Shown here: piece after piece, positions 1 through 8,100 of the stretch
Numbering within the stretch: position 1 is the first letter of the stretch
Layout of the letters: each line of letters starts with the position of its first letter
NCBI RefSeq assembly: GCF_017873095.1
Contig: NZ_JAGGJU010000003.1
Coordinates: forward strand, 248,001-312,000
Length of the DNA: 64,000 bases
From: Heterorhizobium halophytocola
GTDB taxonomy: Bacteria > Pseudomonadota > Alphaproteobacteria > Rhizobiales > Rhizobiaceae
Reading direction: 5' to 3'
Notes under the pieces: generated by a model
What the model saw: the letters and a program-made list of their open reading frames with translations, nothing else
Told to the model about the DNA's origin: nothing
The model's database searches: none
Translations under genes and position numbers: made by a program

Positions 1-1
1 A

Positions 2-556
2 GATCTCGAGAGTATCGAGAACTTGTCCGGCGACAACCTTGATCTTGTCGAGATCACGGGCGTCGTGAAATGGTTCGATGTGGCCAAGGGGTTCGGATTC
101 ATCATCCCCGACAAAGGGATGCAGGATGTCCTTCTTCACGTCACCTGTCTTCGCCGCGACGGCTACCAGACCATTCTGGAAGGCACCCGCATCGTTGCTC
201 TCGTGCAGAAACGTGATCGCGGCTTCCAGGCCTTCCGCATTCTGTCGATGGACCAGTCCACCGCCATCCACCCCTCGCAGATGCCGCCGGTGCGCACCCA
301 TGTCCAGGTCACGCCGACCAGCGGGCTGGAACGGGCGCTGGTCAAGTGGTTCAACCGCACCAAGGGCTTCGGCTTCCTGACGCGCGGCGAGGGCACCGAG
401 GACATCTTCGTCCATATGGAAACCCTGCGCCGCTTCGGCCTCACCGAGCTTCGCCCCGGACAGACGGTGCTGGTGCGCTATGGCGACGGGGAAAAGGGCC
501 TGATGGCGGCCGAGATTCATCCAGATACACCCGGTCCCGCTGCCCGATCCCATTGA
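2..556 (+). CDS. Double cold-shock-domain protein, 5' end outside window
   Basis: Two cold-shock (OB-fold) domains lie in tandem. The first has the RNP1 signature KGFGFI after VVKWFD, and the second has KGFGFL after LVKWFN. RNP2-like strands are VLLHVT and DIFVHME. Such proteins bind single-stranded RNA or DNA in the cytoplasm; the two-domain form of about 190 residues is common in Rhizobiales. The frame is open to the left edge of the window, so the true start probably lies upstream; the first possible internal start is a TTG at 23. The C-terminal tail is short and proline-containing. The following DUF192 gene starts 31 bases downstream on the same strand, so the two may be co-transcribed. 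The domain call is firm; the specific regulon is unknown. Confidence 0.9.
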   Translation, partial: DLESIENLSGDNLDLVEITGVVKWFDVAKGFGFIIPDKGMQDVLLHVTCLRRDGYQTILEGTRIVALVQKRDRGFQAFRILSMDQSTAIHPSQMPPVRTHVQVTPTSGLERALVKWFNRTKGFGFLTRGEGTEDIFVHMETLRRFGLTELRPGQTVLVRYGDGEKGLMAAEIHPDTPGPAARSH

Positions 557-587
557 CGGGTGTCCCTTGCTTATCAGAGAACCGATC

Positions 588-1067
588 ATGGTCCGTTTTT
601 CCTTCAGGAGCGCATCTGTTGCGCTCTTTTTGCTGTGTGGGGTGCTGTTTTCGGCCTTGGCCGTCGCGGCCAGGGCAGAGCTTGCCACCCGGGCGCTGAC
701 CGTCGAGATGGCCTCCGGCAAGACCCATGCCTTTACCGTCGAAGTGGCCCGCACGGCGCAGGAGCGCGAGCGCGGGCTGATGGAGCGGGATACGCTGGAT
801 CCGGATGCGGGCATGCTCTTCGATTTCGGTGCGCCGCGACTGGTCACCATGTGGATGCATGACACGCCGAAGCCACTCGACATGCTGTTTGCCGACAAGA
901 CGGGCCGGATCACCCGGATCGCCGCGATGACCACGCCGTTTTCCGAGGACCTGATCAGCTCGGGCGGCGACGTGCTCTATGTCGTCGAGATCAGGGGTGG
1001 GCGGGCAAAGGAACTCGGCATCAAGGTCGGCGACAGGCTCGGCGGTGCTGCCTTGCAGCATCCCTGA
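588..1067 (+). CDS. DUF192 family secreted protein
   Basis: This 159-residue protein has an N-terminal hydrophobic signal or anchor (about residues 5-30) followed by a DUF192 domain. Conserved landmarks are ERGLMERD, GMLFDF, TMWMHDT and a C-terminal LGIKVGD. DUF192 proteins are small periplasmic or exported beta-rich proteins of unknown biochemical role. I chose the ATG at 588 because it follows a purine-rich AGAGA; a TTG at 567 in the same frame would add seven residues. It lies 31 bases after the double cold-shock gene and before tRNA-Pro. No catalytic motif is visible, so no function is assigned. Confidence 0.85.
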   Translation: MVRFSFRSASVALFLLCGVLFSALAVAARAELATRALTVEMASGKTHAFTVEVARTAQERERGLMERDTLDPDAGMLFDFGAPRLVTMWMHDTPKPLDMLFADKTGRITRIAAMTTPFSEDLISSGGDVLYVVEIRGGRAKELGIKVGDRLGGAALQHP

Positions 1068-1166
1068 AATCGACAGCGAAAATGTTGTCTGTTTGGAACG
1101 GGATAGGCTTTTTTTAAGGTTGCGGCCCCTATATGAACCGTGTATTGCCACGGGGATAGCAAGGCA

Positions 1167-1243
<77 letters not shown>

Positions 1244-1341
1244 TCGTTCTGTTTCTTCCGCAGGGAAGCGACCGGACGGGCAGGCCTTGATATCGGCGGG
1301 GCACGGTAACCCTTTATCTGCTTATGGGAGCTTGAGAGCTG

Positions 1342-1647
1342 ATGTCTGCCAAGATCTATCGCCCAGCAAAGACCGCCATGCAGTCGGGCAAGGCCAAGAC
1401 GCATCTTTGGGTTCTGGAGTTCGACCAGTCGCAGCCGCGCAAGATCGACCCGATCATGGGGTATACCAGTTCGGTCGACACGCTGCAGCAGGTCAAGCTC
1501 ACCTTCGAGACCCAGGAACTGGCGGAAGCCTATGCCATGCGCAACGGGATCGAATACCGGGTCGTGGCGCCCAAGGAGCCCAACCGGCAGAACGTCTCCT
1601 ATACCGACAATTTCCGCTATACGCGCCAGCAACCCTGGACGCACTGA
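1342..1647 (+). CDS. NDUFS4-like ETC complex I accessory subunit
   Basis: This 101-residue protein matches the ETC complex I subunit conserved region (PF04800), the bacterial homologue of mitochondrial NDUFS4. Typical elements are AKIYRPAKTAMQSGKA at the N terminus, LEFD, and GYTSSVDT followed by the FETQELAEAYA helix. The protein would sit on the cytoplasmic arm of NADH:quinone oxidoreductase, near the NuoE/F/G module. It is encoded alone between two tRNA genes, away from any nuo operon, which is usual in alphaproteobacteria. A second supernumerary complex I homologue (NDUFS6-like) lies at 13205-13450. Confidence 0.9.
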   Translation: MSAKIYRPAKTAMQSGKAKTHLWVLEFDQSQPRKIDPIMGYTSSVDTLQQVKLTFETQELAEAYAMRNGIEYRVVAPKEPNRQNVSYTDNFRYTRQQPWTH

Positions 1648-1724
1648 GGCCCGGCTTTCCGCGCCCAGTCGGCAATCGTCCGCTGCCAGCCGCCGGACGC
1701 TTCAGATGCCACAGCCTTGAGAAA

Positions 1725-1801
1725 GGCCCCTTAGCTCAGCTGGATAGAGCACCGGCCTTCTAAGCCGACGGTCGCAGGTTCGAATCCTGCAGGGGTCGCC
1801 A
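1725..1801 (+). tRNA. tRNA-Arg (UCU)
   Basis: A 77-base cloverleaf. The acceptor GGCCCCT (1725-1731) pairs with AGGGGTC (1791-1797), followed by discriminator G and an encoded CCA. The T arm has GGTTCGAATCC, and the anticodon loop CTTCTAA gives anticodon UCU, which reads arginine AGA/AGG codons. It is followed by a gene-free stretch of about 280 bases before the tartrate module. Confidence 0.97.
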
Positions 1802-2080
1802 ATCCTACCCTTAACATGTTGATTTCATTCAAGGTGCGATTGCTCGGGGAATAGGGTGCGCCTGAACTTTGCCAGAGGTGCCGAGGCTGGAATATGTCTT
1901 ACGAGATCCGCCCCGGCCTCGGGAAAAAGACCGTCGCAAAAACATGGCGCAAAGGCGCGGACGCGAAGCTGCAGGGTCGCGACGGGGTTAGGGCAGTTTT
2001 TGTCAGATTGCGCCGGCGTGGATTTTCCCTTGGAACAGGCGCGGCCCGCGAAACCTGACGGGGCCGGGCTGCTCGGCTGC

Positions 2081-3244
2081 TCAATCCGCCAGTGCGCGCA
2101 TCACCTTGATGAGGTCTGATTTGCCTTCGAAGCCGATGCCGGGCAGTTCGGGCATGGTGATGTGGCCGTCGATCACCTTCACGGTGTCGGGAAAGCCGCC
2201 ATAGGGCTGGAACAGGTCGGGATAGCTCTCGTTGCCGCCAAGGCCGAGGCCGGCTGCGATGTTGAGCGACATCTGATGGCCGCCGTGGGGAATGCAGCGC
2301 GACCGTGACCAGCCGAACTGGCGCAGTATGTCGAGCGTGCGCAGATATTCCACCAGGCCGTAGGAAAGCGCACAGTCGAACTGCAGGAAGTCGCGGTCGG
2401 CGCGCATGCCGCCATAACGCAGGAGATTGCGGGCATCCTGATGCGAGAACAGGTTCTCGCCGGTCGCCATCGGCGCGTCGTAGAATTCCGAGATCGCGGC
2501 CTGCAGCGCGTAATCCAGCGGGTCGCCGATTTCCTCGTACCAGAACAGAGGATAGTCGCGCAGCATCTTGGCATAGGCGATGCCGGTTTCGAGGTCGAAG
2601 CGGCCATTCGCGTCGACGGCAAGTCTGGCTTCGGAGCCGATTTCCTCAAGCACCGATTCGATGCGGCCGCGATCGTCCTCGATCGACGCGCCGCCGATCT
2701 TCATCTTCACCACCGTGTAGCCGCGGTCGAGATAGCTGCGCATCTCCTTGCGCAGCGCGCCATTGTCCTTGCCCGGGTAATAATAGCCGCCGGCGGCATA
2801 GACGAAGACCCTGGGGTCGGCTTCGCGCTGCTCCCTTTCGGCAAGCAGGCGAAACAGCGGCTTGCCCTCGATCTTGGCGACGGCATCCCATATAGCCATG
2901 TCGATGGTGCCGACGGCGACCGAGCGCTCGCCATGACCGCCGGGCTTCTCGTTCTGCATCATCGCAGCCCAGATCCTGTGCGGATCGAGACTGGTGCCGG
3001 CATCGTTCATCAGGCCTGCCGGTTCGGCCTCGAGGATACGGTCCCGGAAGCGTTCGCGGATAAGCCCGCCCGGGCCGTAGCGGCCGTTCGAGTTGAAGCC
3101 ATAGCCGACGACCCGGCGACCATCCCTGACCACATCCGTCACGACGGCAACCAGGCTGGCGGTCATCTTCGAGAAATCGATATAGGCGTTGCGAATGGGC
3201 GAGGCGATCGGCTTTGTCACTTCGCGGACATCGATGATGCGCAT
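2081..3244 (-). CDS. tarD: D(-)-tartrate dehydratase, enolase superfamily
   Basis: This 387-residue mandelate-racemase-like member of the enolase superfamily closely resembles the Bradyrhizobium D-tartrate dehydratase, which dehydrates D-tartrate to oxaloacetate. The KxK catalytic motif is at K180/K182. The three carboxylate metal ligands are D211, E237 and E263, and the catalytic His is H320 in IPHGGHQ. An N-terminal capping domain (about residues 1-130) precedes the barrel. Upstream in-frame sequence to 3925 is open but overlaps the divergent regulator and lacks family similarity, so I start at the ATG beginning MRIIDVREVT. The divergent LysR gene is its probable regulator. Substrate assignment rests on overall resemblance from memory. 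Confidence 0.88.
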   Translation of the reverse strand: MRIIDVREVTKPIASPIRNAYIDFSKMTASLVAVVTDVVRDGRRVVGYGFNSNGRYGPGGLIRERFRDRILEAEPAGLMNDAGTSLDPHRIWAAMMQNEKPGGHGERSVAVGTIDMAIWDAVAKIEGKPLFRLLAEREQREADPRVFVYAAGGYYYPGKDNGALRKEMRSYLDRGYTVVKMKIGGASIEDDRGRIESVLEEIGSEARLAVDANGRFDLETGIAYAKMLRDYPLFWYEEIGDPLDYALQAAISEFYDAPMATGENLFSHQDARNLLRYGGMRADRDFLQFDCALSYGLVEYLRTLDILRQFGWSRSRCIPHGGHQMSLNIAAGLGLGGNESYPDLFQPYGGFPDTVKVIDGHITMPELPGIGFEGKSDLIKVMRALAD

Positions 3245-3374
3245 GGAGGGCTCCGGTCTTTGTTCGAATAAAGGGGGACTGCAGCCGACCTGCAGGGTGG
3301 CAATCCTGGACCAACGAACGTGGCAGGAAAGCGCCACCGAGGACAATCCTAGGAGGGATATCCGGTATGGTCCA

Positions 3375-3410
3375 ATGCCGATCGGGATTGTATCAGTGCC
3401 TGATCGGCAT
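3375..3410. promoter_or_regulatory. Candidate LysR operator between tarD and its regulator
   Basis: A perfect 9-bp inverted repeat, ATGCCGATC (3375-3383) and GATCGGCAT (3402-3410), separated by 18 bases. It lies in the 277-bp divergent intergenic region, 131 bp upstream of the tarD start and 111 bp upstream of the LysR start. The position fits autorepression plus tartrate-dependent activation, as is usual for divergent LysR pairs. Binding is inferred. Confidence 0.5.
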
Positions 3411-3521
3411 AGCCGTTTCTCCCAAATCCAGCTGCGTGCGGCGCATAGCGGTTGAAGAGACCCGCCTTGCTGCTCTACCCTATGCCTCTTTGGCATGGAC
3501 AAATCGGGATTGGAGTTGATC

Positions 3522-4421
3522 ATGGACACGGCTTGGCTGGCGGACCTCCAGGCGCTGGCCGAAACGCTCAATTTTTCACGGGCCGCCGAGCGGCGGAACG
3601 TGACGCAGCCGGCTTTCGGCCGCCGGATCCGGTCGCTCGAAGCCTGGTGCGGCAGCGCGTTGGTCGACCGTTCGACGCACCGGCTTTGCCTGACGCCGGC
3701 CGGCGAGACGATGCTGGCGGCAGCGCAAGACGTGGCTGCGCGTCTGGCGCGTGCGCAACGCGACCTCGAACATATCAGCGCGACAGCGTCCACGGTGACT
3801 TTTGCGGCCACGCACGCCCTGTCCTTCGTGTTTTTCCCGCGCTGGATCCAGCAGCTGGGCTCGACGACATGGACGCTGCCGATCCGTCTGCTCTCCGACA
3901 ATATGAACGAATGCGAGAGGATCATGCAGGAGGGGCGCGCGCAATTCCTGCTGTGCCACTACCATGCTGACAGCCCCATGGGCCTGGAGGCGGAGCATTA
4001 CAGGCATGTCGAACTGTCGAGTGACCGGCTGATCCCGGTCACCGGCAGGGACGAGGCTGGCAAAGCGCTTTATCGGCTGCCGGGCACGGCGGATGCGCCG
4101 GTCCCAAGGCTGGCATTCGAAGAGAAATCCGGAATGGGGCGGATCCTGGCCTCATGCCTGTCGGAGCGCGGCGAAGGTCTGCATGCGCAGACGGTCTTCA
4201 CATCGCATCTTGCCATGGCGCTGAAGGCGCTTGCCGAAGACGGCAAGGGTGTCGCCTGGATTCCAAGAAGCCTCGCCGCCGATCAGCTAAGCGCGGGCGG
4301 TCGGCTTGCGGATGCCGCCGGCTCCGACGACTGGTCTGTCGATGTCAGGATCGTTCTGATCAGGCCGCGCTCGCGTATGTCGGATATGGCTGAAGCCTTT
4401 TGGGAGCAGGTCCTGCCCTGA
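3522..4421 (+). CDS. LysR-family transcriptional regulator, divergent from tarD
   Basis: This 299-residue LysR-type regulator has an N-terminal winged helix-turn-helix, about residues 1-60, with NFSRAAERRNVTQPAFGRRIRSLE. A linker helix and an effector-binding domain follow (ATHALSFVFFPRWIQ, then a second lobe with VFTSHLAMALKALAEDGKGVAWIP). I chose the ATG at 3522 because GGAG lies six bases upstream; an earlier ATG at 3495 lacks such a site. It faces away from tarD, so it most likely controls tartrate utilisation. The effector itself is not shown by the sequence. Confidence 0.88.
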   Translation: MDTAWLADLQALAETLNFSRAAERRNVTQPAFGRRIRSLEAWCGSALVDRSTHRLCLTPAGETMLAAAQDVAARLARAQRDLEHISATASTVTFAATHALSFVFFPRWIQQLGSTTWTLPIRLLSDNMNECERIMQEGRAQFLLCHYHADSPMGLEAEHYRHVELSSDRLIPVTGRDEAGKALYRLPGTADAPVPRLAFEEKSGMGRILASCLSERGEGLHAQTVFTSHLAMALKALAEDGKGVAWIPRSLAADQLSAGGRLADAAGSDDWSVDVRIVLIRPRSRMSDMAEAFWEQVLP

Positions 4422-4649
4422 ATGTGAGCGTGGCGACGCAAGGAGAGCCGTACACCGCATACTATCAATTTGCCGATCAAACCAATAAAAATGTAGGTAA
4501 GCCAGCCTGCATACAACTACAAACTTACCGAAAGCTTGCGGCCACTGTCATTTTATTCCCGGAATCTTGGGATTGTTGTGATCCGCTGAAAATGGAAACT
4601 CGTAATCATGGAAGCAATGATGTGATCATACGAGGAGCGTAGACAGCCG

Positions 4650-4892
4650 ATGGCCCTGTATCAGTTCAATATTGTTGATGGCAAAAATACGGTTCTGGCG
4701 ACGGACCGGTTCGACGAGGATAGCAACGGCGCGGCGATCGACGCGGCGATGGGGGCGCTTCGGATCTTCCTCGCCCGCAGCTACGATCTGCCGGACCATT
4801 CCTCGATCGAATTGTCCGACGAATGGGGCGCGCCGCTTGCGCGGCTGACATTCACCTTCAATATGGAGCGCTACAGTCCCGCCCTGAATTGA
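4650..4892 (+). CDS. Small DUF6894-like protein
   Basis: An 80-residue acidic protein beginning MALYQFNIVDG, with an AAIDAAMGALRIFLARSYDLP helix and an IELSDEWGAPLARLTFTF strand pair. This is the layout of the DUF6894 small proteins that are frequent in rhizobia. Function is unknown. The gene stands alone after the LysR gene, with 228 bases upstream; AGGAGCGTAG lies 12-21 bases before the ATG, a plausible although distant ribosome-binding site. Family assignment is by pattern and is moderate. Confidence 0.6.
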   Translation: MALYQFNIVDGKNTVLATDRFDEDSNGAAIDAAMGALRIFLARSYDLPDHSSIELSDEWGAPLARLTFTFNMERYSPALN

Positions 4893-5239
4893 GCCTTGCC
4901 CGGTAGGACGAGGCAGGGCCCCCAAAAAAATGCCCCGCCTGGAGACCAGTCGCGGGGCAGGTGGGGAAGCAAGTCGCCTCCTTGCTTGCGGGCCCATTCT
5001 GTGCGGCAATGCCGGCGTCTGGCGAGGGCGGATAGCGCGCTTTTGGTACGCATTTGCTAAAAAGGCATGCCATGCGCGGCATTGCGGTGTGGCGCCCTCC
5101 CTCAGGGGCCCGCCTGGCCAGGGCCTGACGGCTTCAACCGTCCCGGCATGAGGCGGGATTAAGCACCGGCATTGACGAAGACTTAACCTTCTCCGGCCAA
5201 ATCTTGAACCCAAGTGGCTCGCGATGATGAGGAGCTGGC
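4893..5239. other. Gene-free region with hairpins
   Basis: No convincing protein gene. It contains a minus-strand terminator-like hairpin (4924-4959) and a perfect 7-bp hairpin AAGCAAG (4967-4973) / CTTGCTT (4981-4987). The latter has a 7-base loop TCGCCTC, and the CCTCC tract (4977-4981) is complementary to a Shine-Dalgarno sequence. The layout suggests a non-coding transcript, which is inferred only. Confidence 0.4.
4924..4959 (-). terminator. Rho-independent terminator, minus strand, no gene upstream
   Basis: The perfect stem TGCCCCGC (4931-4938) / GCGGGGCA (4952-4959) is flanked by seven A residues at 4924-4930, which become a U tract on the minus strand. No minus-strand gene ends here: the next one, aapP, ends at 6133 behind its own terminator. 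Confidence 0.55.
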
Positions 5240-5992
5240 ATGGCTCGACGAAAATCCAGCAGAAAAACTCCGGTCCGCCGGCGCAAGTCGGCCGGTGGCG
5301 GGCGGACATGGCCGTGGGTCCTGTCGCTGCTTGCGGTCGGCGGGGCGATCTATGCCCATGACCACCAGCCGCAGCTGGAGCGGAATTTTGCCGGCTATTT
5401 CGGCAAGCCGGCCGCCCGTCACCAGCAGGTGGCGGTTGATGCGTCCAAGCCGAAGCCGATCTGGCGGCCGCCGGGCGGCGTCGATCGCGCGACGGTCGCG
5501 GCGATCAGTCCGGCCCGCGCCAAACCTGTCACCCCGGCGCCGGCCGCGACCAATGCCGCCTACATCCCGCCCGCAGCTGTCGGTGTGCCGGAAAAGCGTC
5601 CGCTGACCGCCAGCCTTGCCAGTGCCGGGCAGGCGATCAATGGTCGAAGCTTTACCAACACATTCTACTATTGCGGCACGTCCGGCCTCGACAATTGCGT
5701 CGCCTCCGGGGATACGCTCTGGTTCCACAAGCAGAAGATCGTCCTGGCCGACGTCACGGCGCCGGCGATGGAACAGGCGAAATGCCAGCAGGAACGCGAT
5801 CTGGGCTTTGCCGCCAAGGTGCGGCTGCGCGAATTGTTGAATGCCGGCCGCTTCGAGCTCGCCACCACCGATGGTGCGGCGACCGCCGGCGCAGCAAGGC
5901 TGGTGATGCGCAATGGCCGTTCCGTCGGCGCCGTGCTGGCTTCGGAAGGTCTGGCGCACCCGCGAGGAGCCGCCGCCGGCTGGTGCCCCTAG
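5240..5992 (+). CDS. Membrane-anchored SNase-fold protein, probably catalytically degenerate
   Basis: This 250-residue protein has a basic N terminus, one membrane segment (about residues 24-40, WPWVLSLLAVGGAIYA) and a proline/alanine-rich linker. A C-terminal domain (about 135-250) resembles staphylococcal nuclease. It keeps SGDTLWF, QAKCQQERDLGFAAKVRLREL and a final SVGAVLASEGLA. The catalytic block appears altered: where active nucleases have R-L-x(3)-D-x-P-E, this protein reads KIVLADVTAPAME, so the Arg, Asp and Glu positions seem replaced. Three cysteines frame the domain. It probably binds nucleic acid or another ligand rather than cutting. It is monocistronic between gene-poor regions. 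Confidence 0.65.
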   Translation: MARRKSSRKTPVRRRKSAGGGRTWPWVLSLLAVGGAIYAHDHQPQLERNFAGYFGKPAARHQQVAVDASKPKPIWRPPGGVDRATVAAISPARAKPVTPAPAATNAAYIPPAAVGVPEKRPLTASLASAGQAINGRSFTNTFYYCGTSGLDNCVASGDTLWFHKQKIVLADVTAPAMEQAKCQQERDLGFAAKVRLRELLNAGRFELATTDGAATAGAARLVMRNGRSVGAVLASEGLAHPRGAAAGWCP

Positions 5993-6044
5993 CAGCGGGC
6001 TTTCCACACGCCCGGATGCGTCGCCATACCCAGCACCAGAACAG

Positions 6045-6098
6045 AAAAAAGGCCCGCTGCAAATTGCAGCGGGCCTTCAAATTGCAGCGGGCCTTTTT
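6045..6098. terminator. Bidirectional terminator with duplicated right arm
   Basis: The left arm GGCCCGCTGCAA (6051-6062) can pair with either of two identical right arms TTGCAGCGGGCC (6064-6075 and 6082-6093). A6 precedes (6045-6050) and T5 follows (6094-6098), so it can end the plus-strand nuclease-like transcript and the minus-strand aap operon. Confidence 0.85.
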
Positions 6099-6132
6099 AA
6101 ATTTGGACGGGCAGGGGCGCCCAGCCGCGTGA

Positions 6133-6903
6133 TCAGTGCAGGATCTGGCTGAGGAACAGCTTGGTGCGCTCGTGCTGCGGATTGTCGAAGAATTCGGCCG
6201 GCGAATTCTGCTCGACGATCTGGCCCTGGTCCATGAAGATCACCCGGTTGGCGACCTGCCGGGCGAAACCCATTTCGTGGGTGACGCAGAGCATGGTCAT
6301 GCCTTCTTCGGCAAGGCCGACCATGGTGTCGAGCACTTCCTTGACCATTTCCGGGTCGAGCGCCGAGGTCGGCTCGTCGAACAGCATGATCTTCGGCTTC
6401 ATGCAGAGCGCCCGGGCGATCGCCACACGCTGCTGCTGGCCGCCGGAAAGCTGGCCCGGATATTTGTTGGCCTGTTCCGGGATCTTGACGCGCTCCAGAT
6501 AGTGCATCGCGACCGCTTCGGCCTCCTTCTTCGGCATCTTGCGCACCCAGATCGGCGCCAGCGTGCAGTTCTGCAGGATGGTCAGATGCGGAAAGAGGTT
6601 GAAGTGCTGGAACACCATGCCGACTTCGCGGCGCACTTCGTCGATCTTCTTCAGGTCGTTGGTAAGCTCGATCTTGTCGACGAGGATATTGCCCGACTGG
6701 TGCTCTTCCAGCCGGTTGATGCAGCGGATCATCGTCGACTTGCCGGAGCCCGACGGTCCGGCAATGACGATGCGTTCGCCGCGCATCACCTTCAGGTTGA
6801 TGTCGCGCAGCACGTGGAAGTCGCCGTACCACTTGTTCATGTTGATGATGTCGATCGCCACGTCGGTCTTGGAGATCTCTTGTTTTGCGGCGGGTTCAGC
6901 CAT
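6133..6903 (-). CDS. aapP: General L-amino acid ABC transporter ATPase AapP
   Basis: This 256-residue ATPase powers the AapJQMP importer. Walker [10 protein letters not shown] is at 49-57, the Q-loop is in MVFQHFN, the signature LSGGQQQ is at about 152-158, Walker B IMLFDEP is at 172-178, and the switch His is H209. I start at the ATG at 6903 because AGAGGA lies nine bases upstream. The next in-frame ATG at 6912 directly abuts that site. It is the last gene of aapJ-aapQ-aapM-aapP and is followed by the terminator at 6045-6098. In rhizobia this system takes up a broad range of L-amino acids and affects amino-acid exchange in symbiosis. Confidence 0.95.
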   Translation of the reverse strand: MAEPAAKQEISKTDVAIDIINMNKWYGDFHVLRDINLKVMRGERIVIAGPSGSGKSTMIRCINRLEEHQSGNILVDKIELTNDLKKIDEVRREVGMVFQHFNLFPHLTILQNCTLAPIWVRKMPKKEAEAVAMHYLERVKIPEQANKYPGQLSGGQQQRVAIARALCMKPKIMLFDEPTSALDPEMVKEVLDTMVGLAEEGMTMLCVTHEMGFARQVANRVIFMDQGQIVEQNSPAEFFDNPQHERTKLFLSQILH

Positions 6904-6941
6904 GGTCGTCATTCCTCTTGATACTGTTCTTGTTCCGCTGG

Positions 6942-8099
6942 TCAGCGCTTGTGGCCGGTGTCGAGACGCCGTTCGACGAAAGCCGAGTAGCGCGACATGC
7001 CGAAGCAGAACAGCCAGTAGATGAAGCCTGCGAAGATCAGGCCGGTAAGCGGTGTCACGGGGGTCTGCCAGGAGGCGTCGCCGAAGCTGGCTTTGACGGT
7101 TCCAAGCAGGTCGTACATGTTGATGATCGACACCAGCGAGGTGTCCTTGAACATGCCGATGAAGGTGTTGACGATGCCGGGAATGACCAGCTTGATCGCC
7201 TGCGGCATGATGATGAAGGTCATCTTCTGCCCATAGCTGAGGCCGAGGGAATCGGCACCTTCATACTGACCCTTGGGAATGGCCTGCAGGCCGCCGCGGA
7301 TCACTTCCGCCATATAGGCGGAGGCAAAGATCGAGACGCCGACAAGGGCGCGGACGAACTTGTCGATATTGTTGCCGGGTTCGAGGAACAGCGGCAGCAG
7401 CACGCTCGCCATGAACAGCACCGTGATCAGCGGCACGCCGCGAACCAGTTCGATGAAGCCGACACAGGCCGCCTTGACGATCGGCATGTTGGAGCGCCGT
7501 CCGAGTGCCAGCAGCACGCCGGCCGGCAGCGACACGACGATGCCGACAAAGGACAGCAGCAGGGTGACCATCAGGCCGCCCCAGAGGCTGGTTTCCACAT
7601 GGCGCATGCCGAAATAGCCACCGAGCAGCAGGATATAGGCGACGATCGGCAGGACGATCAGCAGCAGGATGGCGTTCAGGCCCTTGCGCGGTGCCGACGG
7701 GATCAGCATCGGCACGAGCAGGGCGACGAACAGGAGGGCCACCAGGATCGGCCGCCACAACAGGTCACGGGGGTATGAGCCCACCATGAACTGAGTGAAG
7801 TAGTCGCCGACATAGGCCCAGCAGGCACCGCTCCAGCCGTCGGCGCGAATGCCGCCCTGGACATCGGTTGCACAGACCTGGCGTCCGCCGCCCATCCACA
7901 CGGCGTTGATGAACAGCCAGTCGAAGGTCGAGATCACGAACCAGATGACGATCACGCCGAAGACGACACTGACGATCGAATCGAACGGTGTGGCGAACAG
8001 GTTGCGGCGCATCCATCCGGCGGCCGACCGGTTACCGGTGGGGGCGGGCTTGGACTCGAGAAAGTCCTCGCGCACGTAAGGGACGTAATTTTCCTGCAT
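6942..8099 (-). CDS. aapM: General L-amino acid ABC transporter permease AapM
   Basis: This 385-residue inner-membrane permease has the long N-terminal region typical of AapM, with early membrane segments around [11 protein letters not shown] and three around [12 protein letters not shown] standard amino-acid permease domain follows. The EAA-type cytoplasmic loop reads [24 protein letters not shown] and ends in [11 protein letters not shown], which contacts AapP. The gene starts one base after the aapQ stop codon, so translation is likely coupled. With AapQ it forms the heterodimeric channel. Confidence 0.95.
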   Translation of the reverse strand: MQENYVPYVREDFLESKPAPTGNRSAAGWMRRNLFATPFDSIVSVVFGVIVIWFVISTFDWLFINAVWMGGGRQVCATDVQGGIRADGWSGACWAYVGDYFTQFMVGSYPRDLLWRPILVALLFVALLVPMLIPSAPRKGLNAILLLIVLPIVAYILLLGGYFGMRHVETSLWGGLMVTLLLSFVGIVVSLPAGVLLALGRRSNMPIVKAACVGFIELVRGVPLITVLFMASVLLPLFLEPGNNIDKFVRALVGVSIFASAYMAEVIRGGLQAIPKGQYEGADSLGLSYGQKMTFIIMPQAIKLVIPGIVNTFIGMFKDTSLVSIINMYDLLGTVKASFGDASWQTPVTPLTGLIFAGFIYWLFCFGMSRYSAFVERRLDTGHKR

Positions 8100-8100
8100 C

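Noticed and set aside
1856..2119. 87-residue plus-strand frame after tRNA-Arg
   Set aside because: No ribosome-binding site or domain; the frame overlaps the end of tarD and looks like random open sequence.
3245..3925. N-terminal extension of the tartrate dehydratase frame
   Set aside because: Overlaps the divergent LysR gene and its operator and shows no family similarity; the ATG at 3244 gives the normal length.
1802..4421. tRNA-Arg followed by the tartrate module as a possible integrated island
   Set aside because: No integrase and no repeated tRNA 3' end were found downstream; base composition looks like the rest of the window.
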